A program made the position numbers and the translations under genes. Under the pieces are notes generated by a model, which made no database searches, was not told the DNA's origin, and worked only from the letters and a program-made list of their open reading frames with translations. Positions 7,719 through 16,251 of a DNA stretch of 23,247 bases are shown here, in pieces (position 1 is the stretch's first letter; every line of letters begins with the position of its first letter). The stretch is taken from positions 1 to 23,247 of the forward strand of contig JAABPT010000079.1 in assembly GCA_011391855.1 (NCBI GenBank). The letters are read 5' to 3'. Origin of the DNA: Burkholderiales bacterium. GTDB taxonomy: Bacteria > Pseudomonadota > Gammaproteobacteria > Burkholderiales > Burkholderiaceae_C.

Positions 7719-9016
7719 CAGTCGGCGGCCTGCGCCGCGGCACTGCCGCGTGCCACGTCCACCCGCCGCAGCACCACGATGCCGGCCAGAAAGAACACGC
7801 CAGTGGACAGGATCGCGATGCGGTGGTTGCCGCCGGTGAGGAGCGTCACCAGCCCGTAGGTGATGGGGCCGATGATGGCCGACAGGCGCACCGCGAAGGT
7901 CCACAGCCCGTAGAACTCGGCCAGGCGGTGCGCTGGCGCAAACAGCCCGGCCATCGCGCGGCCGGCCGACTGGCTGCTGCCCATGCACAGACCGGCCAGC
8001 ACCGCCGCCACCCAGAAAACGGCCGGCGTGGTGGCCACCACCGCCAGCAGCGTCATCACGACCCAGCCCCACAGCGTGGCCGTGAGCGCGGTGCGGTGGC
8101 CCACTCGGTCTTCCAGGTAGCCGAAGGCGAACGCCCCCAGCGCCGCGGCGACATTGACCAGGAAGATCAGCATCATGGTCTGGGTCTGCTTGAAACCCAG
8201 CACCTGCTCGGCGTACACCGCCGCCAGCGCGATGACCACCGCGATGCCGGCCTGGTAGAACACCGCGCACAGCAGCAGCCAGCTGAAGTCCTGGTAGCGG
8301 CGCGCCTCGCGCCAGGTGCGTGCCAGGCGCAGCAGCGATTCGGTCATGCCGGCGCGCGCCACGCCCGGCTGCGGCACGGCGCGTTCCTTGAGCAGCGCGA
8401 AGGTGGCCAGCGCGGCCAGGCCGTAGACGGCGGCCGTGATGAGCATCGTCACCGGTACGAACTGGGGCGCCGTCATGCCCTGCCCCTGCGCCCAGATCAC
8501 GTAGCCCAGGCTCAGGCCGAGCGTGAGCATGCCGCCGAAATAGCCGAAGCTCCAGCCCCAGCCAGAGACGCGGCCGATCGCCTCGCGCCGCGCCAGTTCG
8601 GGCAGGAAGGCGGCGATCAGAGACTCGCCATAGGCGTAGCAGATGTTGGACAGCACGATGGCCGTTACCGCCAGTGCCAGGTCGCCCGGCCCCACGTCGG
8701 CCAGCCAGGCGGTGGCCGCCACGCAGCCCGCGGTGGTGAACAGCAGCAGCCGCTTCTTGGCCGCACGCAGGTCGGCATAGGCGCCCAGGGCCGGCATCGT
8801 GAACATCACGACCAGGTTGGACAGGCCCAGGGCCAGCGTCCAGGCCAGCGTGCCCCAGGCTGCGCCGCCGGCCACCACGCCCACGAAGTAGGCGTTGAAC
8901 ACCGCCGTGATGACGACCGTGGTGTAGCCGGAGTTGGCGAAGTCGTACATCGCCCAGCCGAAGACTTCGCGCTTCTTGACACCCGGGTTGAGCGCGTCGG
9001 GAGCGATCTTCGTCAT
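7718..9016 (-). CDS. MFS transporter, UMF1 family (Atg22-like)
   Basis: A 432-residue inner-membrane protein with about 12 hydrophobic segments. The N-terminus REVFGWAMYDFANSGYTTVV is the signature of the UMF1 family (unknown major facilitator 1; related to yeast vacuolar Atg22). Also seen are GAYADLRAAKKRLLLF, the MFS loop 2-3 motif, and GYLEDRVGHRTALTATLWGW in the second half. The start at 9016 is chosen for GAGGA upstream and for the position of the family motif; a longer reading would run into non-coding DNA and a tRNA remnant. Substrate unknown: members are linked to amino acid or sugar efflux only loosely. It is followed directly by the etf operator. Confidence 0.9.
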   Translation of the reverse strand: MTKIAPDALNPGVKKREVFGWAMYDFANSGYTTVVITAVFNAYFVGVVAGGAAWGTLAWTLALGLSNLVVMFTMPALGAYADLRAAKKRLLLFTTAGCVAATAWLADVGPGDLALAVTAIVLSNICYAYGESLIAAFLPELARREAIGRVSGWGWSFGYFGGMLTLGLSLGYVIWAQGQGMTAPQFVPVTMLITAAVYGLAALATFALLKERAVPQPGVARAGMTESLLRLARTWREARRYQDFSWLLLCAVFYQAGIAVVIALAAVYAEQVLGFKQTQTMMLIFLVNVAAALGAFAFGYLEDRVGHRTALTATLWGWVVMTLLAVVATTPAVFWVAAVLAGLCMGSSQSAGRAMAGLFAPAHRLAEFYGLWTFAVRLSAIIGPITYGLVTLLTGGNHRIAILSTGVFFLAGIVVLRRVDVARGSAAAQAAD

Positions 9017-9067
9017 GCGGGCGTCCTCGCGGGGTGGGCCGGGGCGGGCCGAGGGGAATCTGGAGGC

Positions 9068-9121
9068 TGGGCGGAACGGGGGTCGAACCCGTATGCCCTG
9101 TGACGAGCCGCGGATTCTAAG
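9068..9121 (-). pseudogene. Orphan 3' half of a class II (Leu-like) tRNA, possible attachment-site scar
   Basis: On the minus strand this reads as a tRNA from the anticodon loop to the discriminator base. It has loop CTTAGAA, anticodon 3' strand TCCGC, a long variable arm with a 4-bp stem (GCTC/GGGC), T-arm ACGGG-TTCGACC-CCCGT, acceptor 3' strand TCCGCCC and then A. The loop would give anticodon TAG (Leu). The 5' half is absent: the bases beyond 9121 do not complete the anticodon stem, no D-arm follows, and CCA is not correctly placed. The T-stem equals that of the intact tRNA-Leu at 9280. tRNA 3' halves of this extent are typically left by integrase-mediated insertion. The tRNA identity is fairly firm; the att role is inference. 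Confidence 0.55.
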
Positions 9122-9188
9122 TAAGGGTCTAGCACAAAACACCAAAACAACTTCACTTCAACTACCCGCCGTCATAGGTGAAATGGTG

Positions 9189-9209
9189 CAGCGGAGTATC
9201 GATCCGCTG
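9189..9209. other. 7-bp hairpin between the tRNA remnant and tRNA-Leu
   Basis: CAGCGGA and TCCGCTG form a perfect stem with a 7-base loop. It lies in the otherwise empty stretch 9122-9279. No U-run follows on either strand. The role is unknown. Confidence 0.35.
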
Positions 9210-9261
9210 TCGCTTTGTGCTGCTCTGCGGTGTGTTGCTACGCACCGATTGCGCAGCAGCC

Positions 9262-9267
9262 TATCAT
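9262..9267 (+). promoter_or_regulatory. Possible -10 box for tRNA-Leu(TAA)
   Basis: TATCAT ends 12 bases before the mature tRNA 5' end, placing a start site near 9274. The only -35-like hexamer nearby (TTGCTA, 9235-9240) is 21 bp away, which is too far for a strong promoter. Confidence 0.3.
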
Positions 9268-9279
9268 GCCGGCCACTAC

Positions 9280-9364
9280 GCGCGGGTGACGGAATCGGTA
9301 GACGTAGCGGGCTTAAAACCCGCAGCCGCAAGGCGTACGGGTTCAAGTCCCGTCCCGCGCACCA
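9280..9364 (+). tRNA. tRNA-Leu (anticodon TAA)
   Basis: A complete class II tRNA of 85 bases with encoded CCA. Acceptor GCGCGGG pairs with CCCGCGC (9354-9360), the D-arm region contains GGTAGAC, the anticodon arm is GCGGG-CTTAAAA-CCCGC, the variable arm is GCC-GCAA-GGC, and the T-arm is ACGGG-TTCAAGT-CCCGT. It is the only rightward gene in this tRNA neighbourhood, facing the opposite way to tRNA-Cys and tRNA-Gly with which it forms an operon in E. coli. Confidence 0.97.
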
Positions 9365-9425
9365 GCTACCGCCGGCCGTGGTGGTGTCGGTGTCCCCGGT
9401 ACACCGTTGCCCCCGCGGTCGCCGG

Positions 9426-9587
9426 TCAGGAGCCCGGCAGCCCGCCGCGGTCGACCCCGTAGCGCGGGAACTCGACGATCGTGCCCACCATGGGCGCCGC
9501 CGCTGGCGGCCGCTCGACACAAGGCGTGTCGCGGAACTCGGCGACGCCGGCCACCATGCAGACGTAGACGATCAGCGCGTTCAACAT
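9426..9587 (-). CDS. Hypothetical small protein with hydrophobic N-terminus
   Basis: A 53-residue frame beginning MLNALIVYVCMVAGVAEF and ending PRYGVDRGGLPGS. The first 16 residues are hydrophobic, either a short membrane anchor or a weak signal peptide, and there are two cysteines. The ATG overlaps the end of the DUF4236 gene (ATGTTGA, 9587-9581), the arrangement expected for coupled translation, which is the main reason to believe it; there is no clear ribosome site of its own. I do not recognise a family. It would be the third gene of the accessory cassette. Confidence 0.4.
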   Translation of the reverse strand: MLNALIVYVCMVAGVAEFRDTPCVERPPAAAPMVGTIVEFPRYGVDRGGLPGS

Positions 9588-10749
9588 GTGCCCAGGGGTT
9601 GAATGGCGAGCAGCTTGCCGCCGCGCTGCATGTTGCGCAGCGCGCCCAGCGCGCCCAGCGACTCGACGGGGTCGACGGCGGCGAGGTTGCCGAAGTTCAA
9701 ACCCCGCCAATGCTCGCGCGCGACGCGAACCGACAGCAGGTAGTCATCCACCACAGTGCCAGTCTTGGGGTCCGGTCGCTGCGAGTAACCCGAGGCGGTG
9801 ACGGTGTCCACCGTGGGCAGCGCGGCGAAAGCCTCCCCGACCAGTCGGAAGATGACGCCGTGCACGTGGCCCAGGTAGAGCTTCTGCACCTGGGCGGGGG
9901 CATTTCCTTGACCGATAGCTTCAGCCCCCGCGCTGGTACCGCTGCGACCTTGGTCGGCATGTCTTCGATCTCGGGCAGGTCGACGTCGAGCGCGACCCCG
10001 CCGCCGCTGATCTCGAAGGCGACCTCAGTCTCCCGCGGCCACTCAAGGGCCTGCAGCTGCTGCTCGAAGAGAGTCTCCATCGCCGCCGGGTCCGACTTAG
10101 CTCGCTCGAACAGCATGGCCTCACGCTGCTGGGCGGCCTCATGGTCGCCCTTGCGCTGCTTCCACGCGTCTAGCTCACGCCTGTACGCGTCGCGCGCTGC
10201 GCGGTTCGTCTCGGCGATCGTCTCGCGACGGCTGGCGAGTAGGCCAGCGAGGAAGCCCGGCTTGACCTCGGCCGGCACCACGGGTGCCACCTCGTCGAAT
10301 GGCTCGGGCACAAATCGAGGCGCTGCGCTTGGGTCGGGCGTCGACACGTGGATCCGGGCCAGGGCCTGGACCTCGTCGTTGATCTTGTCGCAGGCCTCCT
10401 GAATCAGCCCGGTCAGCGCGTCGCGGTTCTGCTTCTTCGCGATCTCGATCCAATGATCCGGCGCCGGGTTACCGTCACTGTCGACGAACTCCAGTTCGCC
10501 CGTGTCGTGCACTCGGCACGTGAGCTTCACCGAGGTCATCCCAGCGGCGGCCGGCCGCGGCGCTGGCGCGCCAATCTTGGCCCGCGATGAGAAGCCACTG
10601 CCCGGGATCCCAGTGTTCACGAAAGTCCCGCGCTTGCCCGTCGTAATCGATGCGCCGCGGGGACCGAAGCTGAAGCTCGACCCGCCACCGGAAATGTTCC
10701 AGCGGAGGCCAGGGGCGAGCTTGATCGACTTGCGGAATCGGAGGGTCAT
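9581..10749 (-). CDS. DUF4236 domain protein, frameshifted near its C-terminal third
   Basis: The first residues, MTLRFRKSIKLAPGLRWNIS, then GGGSSFSFGPRGASITTGKRG, match the N-terminal DUF4236 pattern found in phage, plasmid and chromosomal proteins of unknown function. A charged, probably helical middle follows (residues about 130-250). The frame then breaks at a run of five C on the coding strand (9900-9896). Adding one base joins KLSVKEMPP to the sensible continuation QKLYLGHVHGVIFRLVGEAF, ending LLAIQPLGTC at 9581, for about 389 residues in total. Read without a shift, the tail is low-quality Ser/Arg/Trp-rich sequence ending at 9697. So this is a real indel, a sequencing error, or a -1 ribosomal slip at CCC-CCG. 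The ATG overlaps the upstream stop (ATGA at 10749-10746). Confidence 0.7.
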
Positions 10750-11195
10750 CGTGCGCCCTTCTGCACAAGCTGGGCAGACAACGTGCTGTAGAACTGCTCC
10801 AGGCCGATCGATCCACCGCTGGCCTTCGCCTGCAGGGTCTTGCACGTCGCAGCGGGTGCAGCGAACGCGACTCGCTCCTTCGTTCGCGCAACGTCACTGA
10901 ACCACAGTTCGTCAGCGCGCACGATCGAACTCTTGTTCAACTCGCTTCCGGCCGCAGCACAGGCGACCATCAACCACGCCTTCTTCGACTTCTCGTTCGA
11001 GAAGACCGGCTTCTCCGAGATGATCAGGAACGAGTTCGACCCCTTCTTCGTCCCAGCGGTCGGAAGGCACTTAGTTGTAGTGAAGTCGGCCAGTGCGTTG
11101 GTCGAGCGCTCGACCCGGCGACAAAAGTCGTCGAGAGGGTCGGCGGCCGCGGATGCGGCGACAGCAAGTAGCAGAAGCCCTATTCGATGACGCAT
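10746..11195 (-). CDS. Hypothetical secreted protein with four cysteines
   Basis: 149 residues. The N-terminus MRHRIGLLLLAVAASAAADP is a classical Sec signal peptide, probably cut after AAA. The mature protein (~130 residues) has four cysteines, near residues 26, 43, 78 and 118, suggesting two disulphides in the periplasm or outside the cell. I recognise no domain. The start at 11195 has a strong ribosome site (AGGGGGG) 5-6 bases upstream. Its stop overlaps the DUF4236 start by four bases, so they are one operon. GC content looks lower here than in flanking housekeeping genes, consistent with horizontal origin. Confidence 0.72.
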   Translation of the reverse strand: MRHRIGLLLLAVAASAAADPLDDFCRRVERSTNALADFTTTKCLPTAGTKKGSNSFLIISEKPVFSNEKSKKAWLMVACAAAGSELNKSSIVRADELWFSDVARTKERVAFAAPAATCKTLQAKASGGSIGLEQFYSTLSAQLVQKGAR

Positions 11196-11308
11196 AAGTT
11201 CCCCCCTGGGAACGTAGCCTATCACCCGTGGAGAGAGCAAGTCCGCTCCGTCTGCGGATTTCGCCATCCGGGCGCGCGGCGCATTATGGGCGCGACTCAG
11301 ATGGACCA

Positions 11309-11330
11309 AGGGCTCCACGCTGGGAGCCCT
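11309..11330 (-). other. Hairpin downstream of tRNA-Cys, possible weak terminator
   Basis: AGGGCTCC (11309-11316) and GGAGCCCT (11323-11330) form a perfect 8-bp stem with a 6-base loop, 25 bases past the tRNA-Cys 3' end. On the minus strand only TTGG follows, so termination would be poor; it may serve as a 3' processing hairpin. It lies upstream of the accessory cassette, whose transcription could come from read-through of the tRNAs. Confidence 0.45.
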
Positions 11331-11355
11331 GGCCAAGACGCTGTAGTGCAGATGC

Positions 11356-11429
11356 TGGAGGCGCGATCCGGAGTCGAACCGGACTGGACGGATTTGCAAT
11401 CCGTTGCATAACCGCTTTGCTATCGCGCC
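11356..11429 (-). tRNA. tRNA-Cys (anticodon GCA)
   Basis: A 74-base tRNA with encoded CCA and U73, the Cys identity base. Acceptor GGCGCGA pairs with TCGCGCC, anticodon loop ATTGCAAAT carries GCA, and the T-arm is TCCGG-TTCGACT-CCGGA. It lies 58 bases downstream of tRNA-Gly, as in the E. coli glyW-cysT-leuZ operon. Confidence 0.97.
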
Positions 11430-11451
11430 GTGGAATCCATCCTAGCAAAAC

Positions 11452-11475
11452 AAAGGGAAGCCGAGGCTTCCCTTT
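11452..11475 (-). terminator. Bidirectional terminator-like hairpin between tRNA-Gly and tRNA-Cys
   Basis: AAAGGGAAGC and GCTTCCCTTT form a perfect 10-bp stem with loop CGAG. On the minus strand TTTGTTTTG runs through the end of the stem; on the plus strand TTTTTCTT does. It therefore should terminate, at least partly, transcripts from tRNA-Gly, although tRNA-Cys lies downstream with no obvious promoter of its own. It may set the Gly:Cys tRNA ratio. Confidence 0.7.
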
Positions 11476-11487
11476 TTCTTCAAGATC

Positions 11488-11563
<76 letters not shown>

Positions 11564-11601
11564 GTTGCCTCGAACGTGCTTTCCAGCGCGTCGAGCCTCG
11601 C

Positions 11602-11631
11602 ATTATATGCCGACTCTTTCGCCGCCTGCAA
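11602..11631 (-). promoter_or_regulatory. Sigma-70 promoter of tRNA-Gly
   Basis: -35 TTGCAG (11631-11626) and a perfect -10 TATAAT (11607-11602) are separated by 18 bp, placing the start near 11595, about 32 bases before the mature tRNA. The bases after the -10 (GCGAGG) are GC-rich, the discriminator type associated with stringent (ppGpp) control of stable RNA genes. Confidence 0.85.
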
Positions 11632-11685
11632 TCGCACCGACCGTGACCGAAACCCGCCGCCTCGCGGACCCGGCCACGGCCAGGT

Positions 11686-14118
<2,433 letters not shown>

Positions 14119-14142
14119 TGAAGACCTCTCTTTCTCAGGCCC

Positions 14143-14170
14143 ACATGGGGCCCGAGCGGGAAAATGCAAG
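14143..14170 (-). promoter_or_regulatory. Sigma-32 (heat-shock) type promoter of lon
   Basis: -35 CTTGCAT (14170-14164), a 13-bp spacer, and -10 CCCCATGT (14150-14143) agree closely with the known RpoH consensus (CTTGAAA, 11-15 bp, CCCCATNT). Transcription would start near 14136, leaving a leader of about 18 bases with the lon ribosome site. The -10 lies inside an imperfect 9-bp inverted repeat (CTCGGGCCC / GGGCCTGAG). Confidence 0.75.
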
Positions 14171-14196
14171 CGGCTCGCCGGGTGGCGGGCCAGGCA

Positions 14197-14224
14197 GTGG
14201 GCCGCGCTGTGGGCCGCGCAGTGG
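14197..14224. repeat. 12-bp tandem repeat between clpX and lon
   Basis: GTGGGCCGCGCT (14197-14208) is repeated as GTGGGCCGCGCA (14209-14220), followed by a partial third GTGG. It lies just downstream of the clpX stop codon. Such short repeats can vary in copy number by slippage; no function is evident. Confidence 0.6.
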
Positions 14225-14229
14225 TCCGG

Positions 14230-15501
14230 TCAGGCCGAGGCCTTTTTCTCGCGGTAGACGAGCAGCGGCTTGGCGCCGTCTTCGATGATGTGCTCGTCGA
14301 TCACGACCTTGGCCACGCCGTCGAAGGTGGGCAGGTCGAACATGGTGTCGATCAAGGCCTGTTCCATGATCGACCGCAGCCCGCGCGCGCCGGTCTTGCG
14401 CGCCAGCGCCTTGCGGGCGATGGCCGTCAGTGCCGAAGGCCGCACCTCGAGTTCGACGCCATCCATCGAGAACAGCTTCTGGTACTGCTTGACCAGCGCA
14501 TTGCGCGGCTCGGTCAGGATCTGCACCATGGCGTCGATGGTGAGTTCACCCAGCGTGGCCACCACGGGCAGGCGGCCCACCAGTTCGGGAATGAGGCCGA
14601 ACTTGATCAGGTCTTCGGGCTCCACCGCCCGGAACACCTCGGCGGCCTTCTTCTCGGTCTTGCTGTGCACGGTGGCGGCAAATCCGATGCCCGAGCGTTC
14701 AGTGCGGTTCTGGATGACCTTTTCCAACCCGTCGAAGGCACCGCCGCAGATGAACAGGATGTTCGTGGTGTCGATCTGCAGGAAATCCTGGTTCGGGTGC
14801 TTGCGCCCACCCTGCGGCGGCACGCTGGCCATGGTGCCTTCCACCAGCTTCAGCAGCGCCTGCTGCACGCCTTCACCCGAGACGTCGCGCGTGATGCTGG
14901 GGTTGTCGGCCTTGCGGCTGATCTTGTCGATCTCGTCGATATAGACGATGCCGCGCTGCGCACGTTCGACGTCGTAGTTGCAGTTCTGCAGCAGCTTCTG
15001 GATGATGTTCTCGACGTCCTCGCCCACGTAGCCGGCTTCGGTGAGCGTGGTGGCGTCGGCTATGACGAAGGGCACGTTGAGCAGCCGCGCCAGCGTCTGC
15101 GCCAGCAAGGTCTTGCCGCTGCCGGTGGGGCCGATCAGCAGGATGTTGCTCTTGGTCAGCTCGACCTCGTCCTTGGCATTGCCCGCGCCCATGTGCTTGA
15201 GGCGCTTGTAGTGGTTATAGACCGCCACCGACAAGGTGCGCTTGGCTGGCTCCTGGCCGATCACATACTGGTCGAGGCTGCCCTTGATCTCGGCCGGCGT
15301 CGGCAGGTCGGACTTGCCACCCTTCGAAGCCGGCCCTTCGGCAGGCACCTCGTCGCGGATGATGTCGTTGCAGAGTTCGATGCACTCGTCGCAGATGAAC
15401 ACCGACGGGCCCGCGATGAGCTTCTTGACCTCGTGCTGGCTCTTACCGCAGAAGCTGCAGTACAGAACCTTCTCGCCTGAGGCGCCCTTCTTTTCGGCCA
15501 T
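14230..15501 (-). CDS. clpX: ATP-dependent Clp protease ATP-binding subunit ClpX
   Basis: The 423-residue AAA+ unfoldase that feeds tagged substrates (including ssrA-tagged ones) into ClpP. The N-terminal zinc domain has Cys15, Cys18, Cys37 and Cys40. The AAA+ core shows Walker A GPTGSGKT at 124-131, pore loop GYVGEDVE at 157-164, Walker B IVYIDEID at 185-192, RDVSGEGVQQ at 205-214 and the sensor-2 GAR at 371-373. Length is standard. The start is set by the family N-terminus; no Shine-Dalgarno sequence is visible upstream, which is odd for a housekeeping gene. It lies 124 bases after clpP, a gap with two hairpins. Confidence 0.98.
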   Translation of the reverse strand: MAEKKGASGEKVLYCSFCGKSQHEVKKLIAGPSVFICDECIELCNDIIRDEVPAEGPASKGGKSDLPTPAEIKGSLDQYVIGQEPAKRTLSVAVYNHYKRLKHMGAGNAKDEVELTKSNILLIGPTGSGKTLLAQTLARLLNVPFVIADATTLTEAGYVGEDVENIIQKLLQNCNYDVERAQRGIVYIDEIDKISRKADNPSITRDVSGEGVQQALLKLVEGTMASVPPQGGRKHPNQDFLQIDTTNILFICGGAFDGLEKVIQNRTERSGIGFAATVHSKTEKKAAEVFRAVEPEDLIKFGLIPELVGRLPVVATLGELTIDAMVQILTEPRNALVKQYQKLFSMDGVELEVRPSALTAIARKALARKTGARGLRSIMEQALIDTMFDLPTFDGVAKVVIDEHIIEDGAKPLLVYREKKASA

Positions 15502-15550
15502 GGGTACGTGGATTCAGCGGGGTTGAGCGCGGATTGCCGCACCATCATAG

Positions 15551-15580
15551 ATCAAGACCGGGGGCTGCCTCCGGCTTGAT
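15551..15580 (-). other. Bulged 10-bp hairpin in the clpP-clpX gap
   Basis: ATCAAG-CCGG pairs with CCGG-CTTGAT with one bulged base. The stem sits 49 bases upstream of clpX in the mRNA. There is no U-run after it. It could stabilise or delimit the clpX transcript. Confidence 0.5.
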
Positions 15581-15583
15581 AAA

Positions 15584-15599
15584 GACCCCAAACAGGGTC
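15584..15599 (-). terminator. Terminator-like hairpin after clpP
   Basis: GACCC and GGGTC form a 5-bp stem with a 6-base loop followed by TTTAT on the minus strand, 26 bases after the clpP stop. It is short and the U-run is imperfect, so partial termination (attenuation) between clpP and clpX is the likely reading. Confidence 0.45.
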
Positions 15600-15625
15600 C
15601 GTTCGGCGCCCGGCCGGCTCGGGAA

Positions 15626-16234
15626 TCAGGCCCGCTTGTCCAGCACCTGGTCGATGAGCCCGTAGTCGCGCGCCTCGGTGGGCGACATCCAGAAGTCGCG
15701 CTCCATGTCGGCGACGATGCGCTCGTAGGGCTGGCCAGTGCGGTCGGCATAGATGCGGTTGAGCTGCTCGCGCGTCTTGATGATCTCGCGCGCCTGGATC
15801 TCGATGTCGCTGGCCTGCCCCTGGGCGCCGCCGCTGGGTTGGTGCAGCATGACGCGCGAATTGGGCAGCGCGCTGCGCTTGCCCTTGGCGCCGGCCATGA
15901 GCAGGAAGCTGCCCATGCTGGCGGCCATGCCCATGCACAGCGTGGACACGTCGGGCTTGATGAACTGCATGGTGTCGTAGATCGACAGCCCGGCGCTGAC
16001 GCTGCCGCCCGGCGAGTTGATATACAGGAAGATGTCCTTGTCGGGGTTCTCGCTCTCCAGGAACAGCATCTGCGCCACCACCAGGTTGGCGGTGCCGTCG
16101 TTGACGGGACCCACCAAAAAGATGATGCGCTCGCGCAGCAGCCGGCTGTAGATGTCGTAGGCGCGCTCGCCGCGGCCCGACTGCTCAATGACGATGGGCA
16201 CCATGCCCAGGCCGACGGTCTCGTGCACGCTCAT
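15626..16234 (-). CDS. clpP: ATP-dependent Clp protease proteolytic subunit ClpP
   Basis: The 202-residue serine protease that forms a tetradecameric chamber and pairs with ClpX or ClpA. The catalytic triad is visible: Ser106 in GMAASMGS, His131 in VMLHQPSGG, and Asp180 in ERDFWMS. YINSPGGSVSAGLSIYDTM is the oxyanion-hole region. The start at 16234 (MSVHETVGLGMVP) has GAAGGA upstream; a second Met at residue 11 is less likely. A short N-terminal propeptide is probably removed by self-cleavage. It follows tig by 17 bases. Confidence 0.98.
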   Translation of the reverse strand: MSVHETVGLGMVPIVIEQSGRGERAYDIYSRLLRERIIFLVGPVNDGTANLVVAQMLFLESENPDKDIFLYINSPGGSVSAGLSIYDTMQFIKPDVSTLCMGMAASMGSFLLMAGAKGKRSALPNSRVMLHQPSGGAQGQASDIEIQAREIIKTREQLNRIYADRTGQPYERIVADMERDFWMSPTEARDYGLIDQVLDKRA

Positions 16235-16251
16235 ACGTTTGTCCTTCAGGC

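Noticed and set aside
9061..9130. 3' end of tmRNA (ssrA) on the minus strand
   Set aside because: The T-arm is there, but the usual tmRNA ending (GCCAGCTCCACCA) is not, the region in front lacks a tag-peptide frame, and the anticodon loop and long variable arm fit a Leu-type tRNA instead.
9068..9279. tRNA-Leu split by a group I intron
   Set aside because: No 5' exon (acceptor strand and D-arm) is found on the minus strand within 9122-9279, and the bases before the anticodon loop do not end in the G expected at a group I 3' splice site.
9388..9406. CGGTGT / ACACCG hairpin after tRNA-Leu as a terminator
   Set aside because: Only a 6-bp stem followed by TTGCCCCC on the plus strand and no U-run on the minus strand; not convincing.
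9407..10402. A 331-codon plus-strand frame opposite the DUF4236 gene
   Set aside because: No ribosome site, Arg/Ser/Pro-rich with no motif; the minus strand has a domain match and overlapping gene ends.
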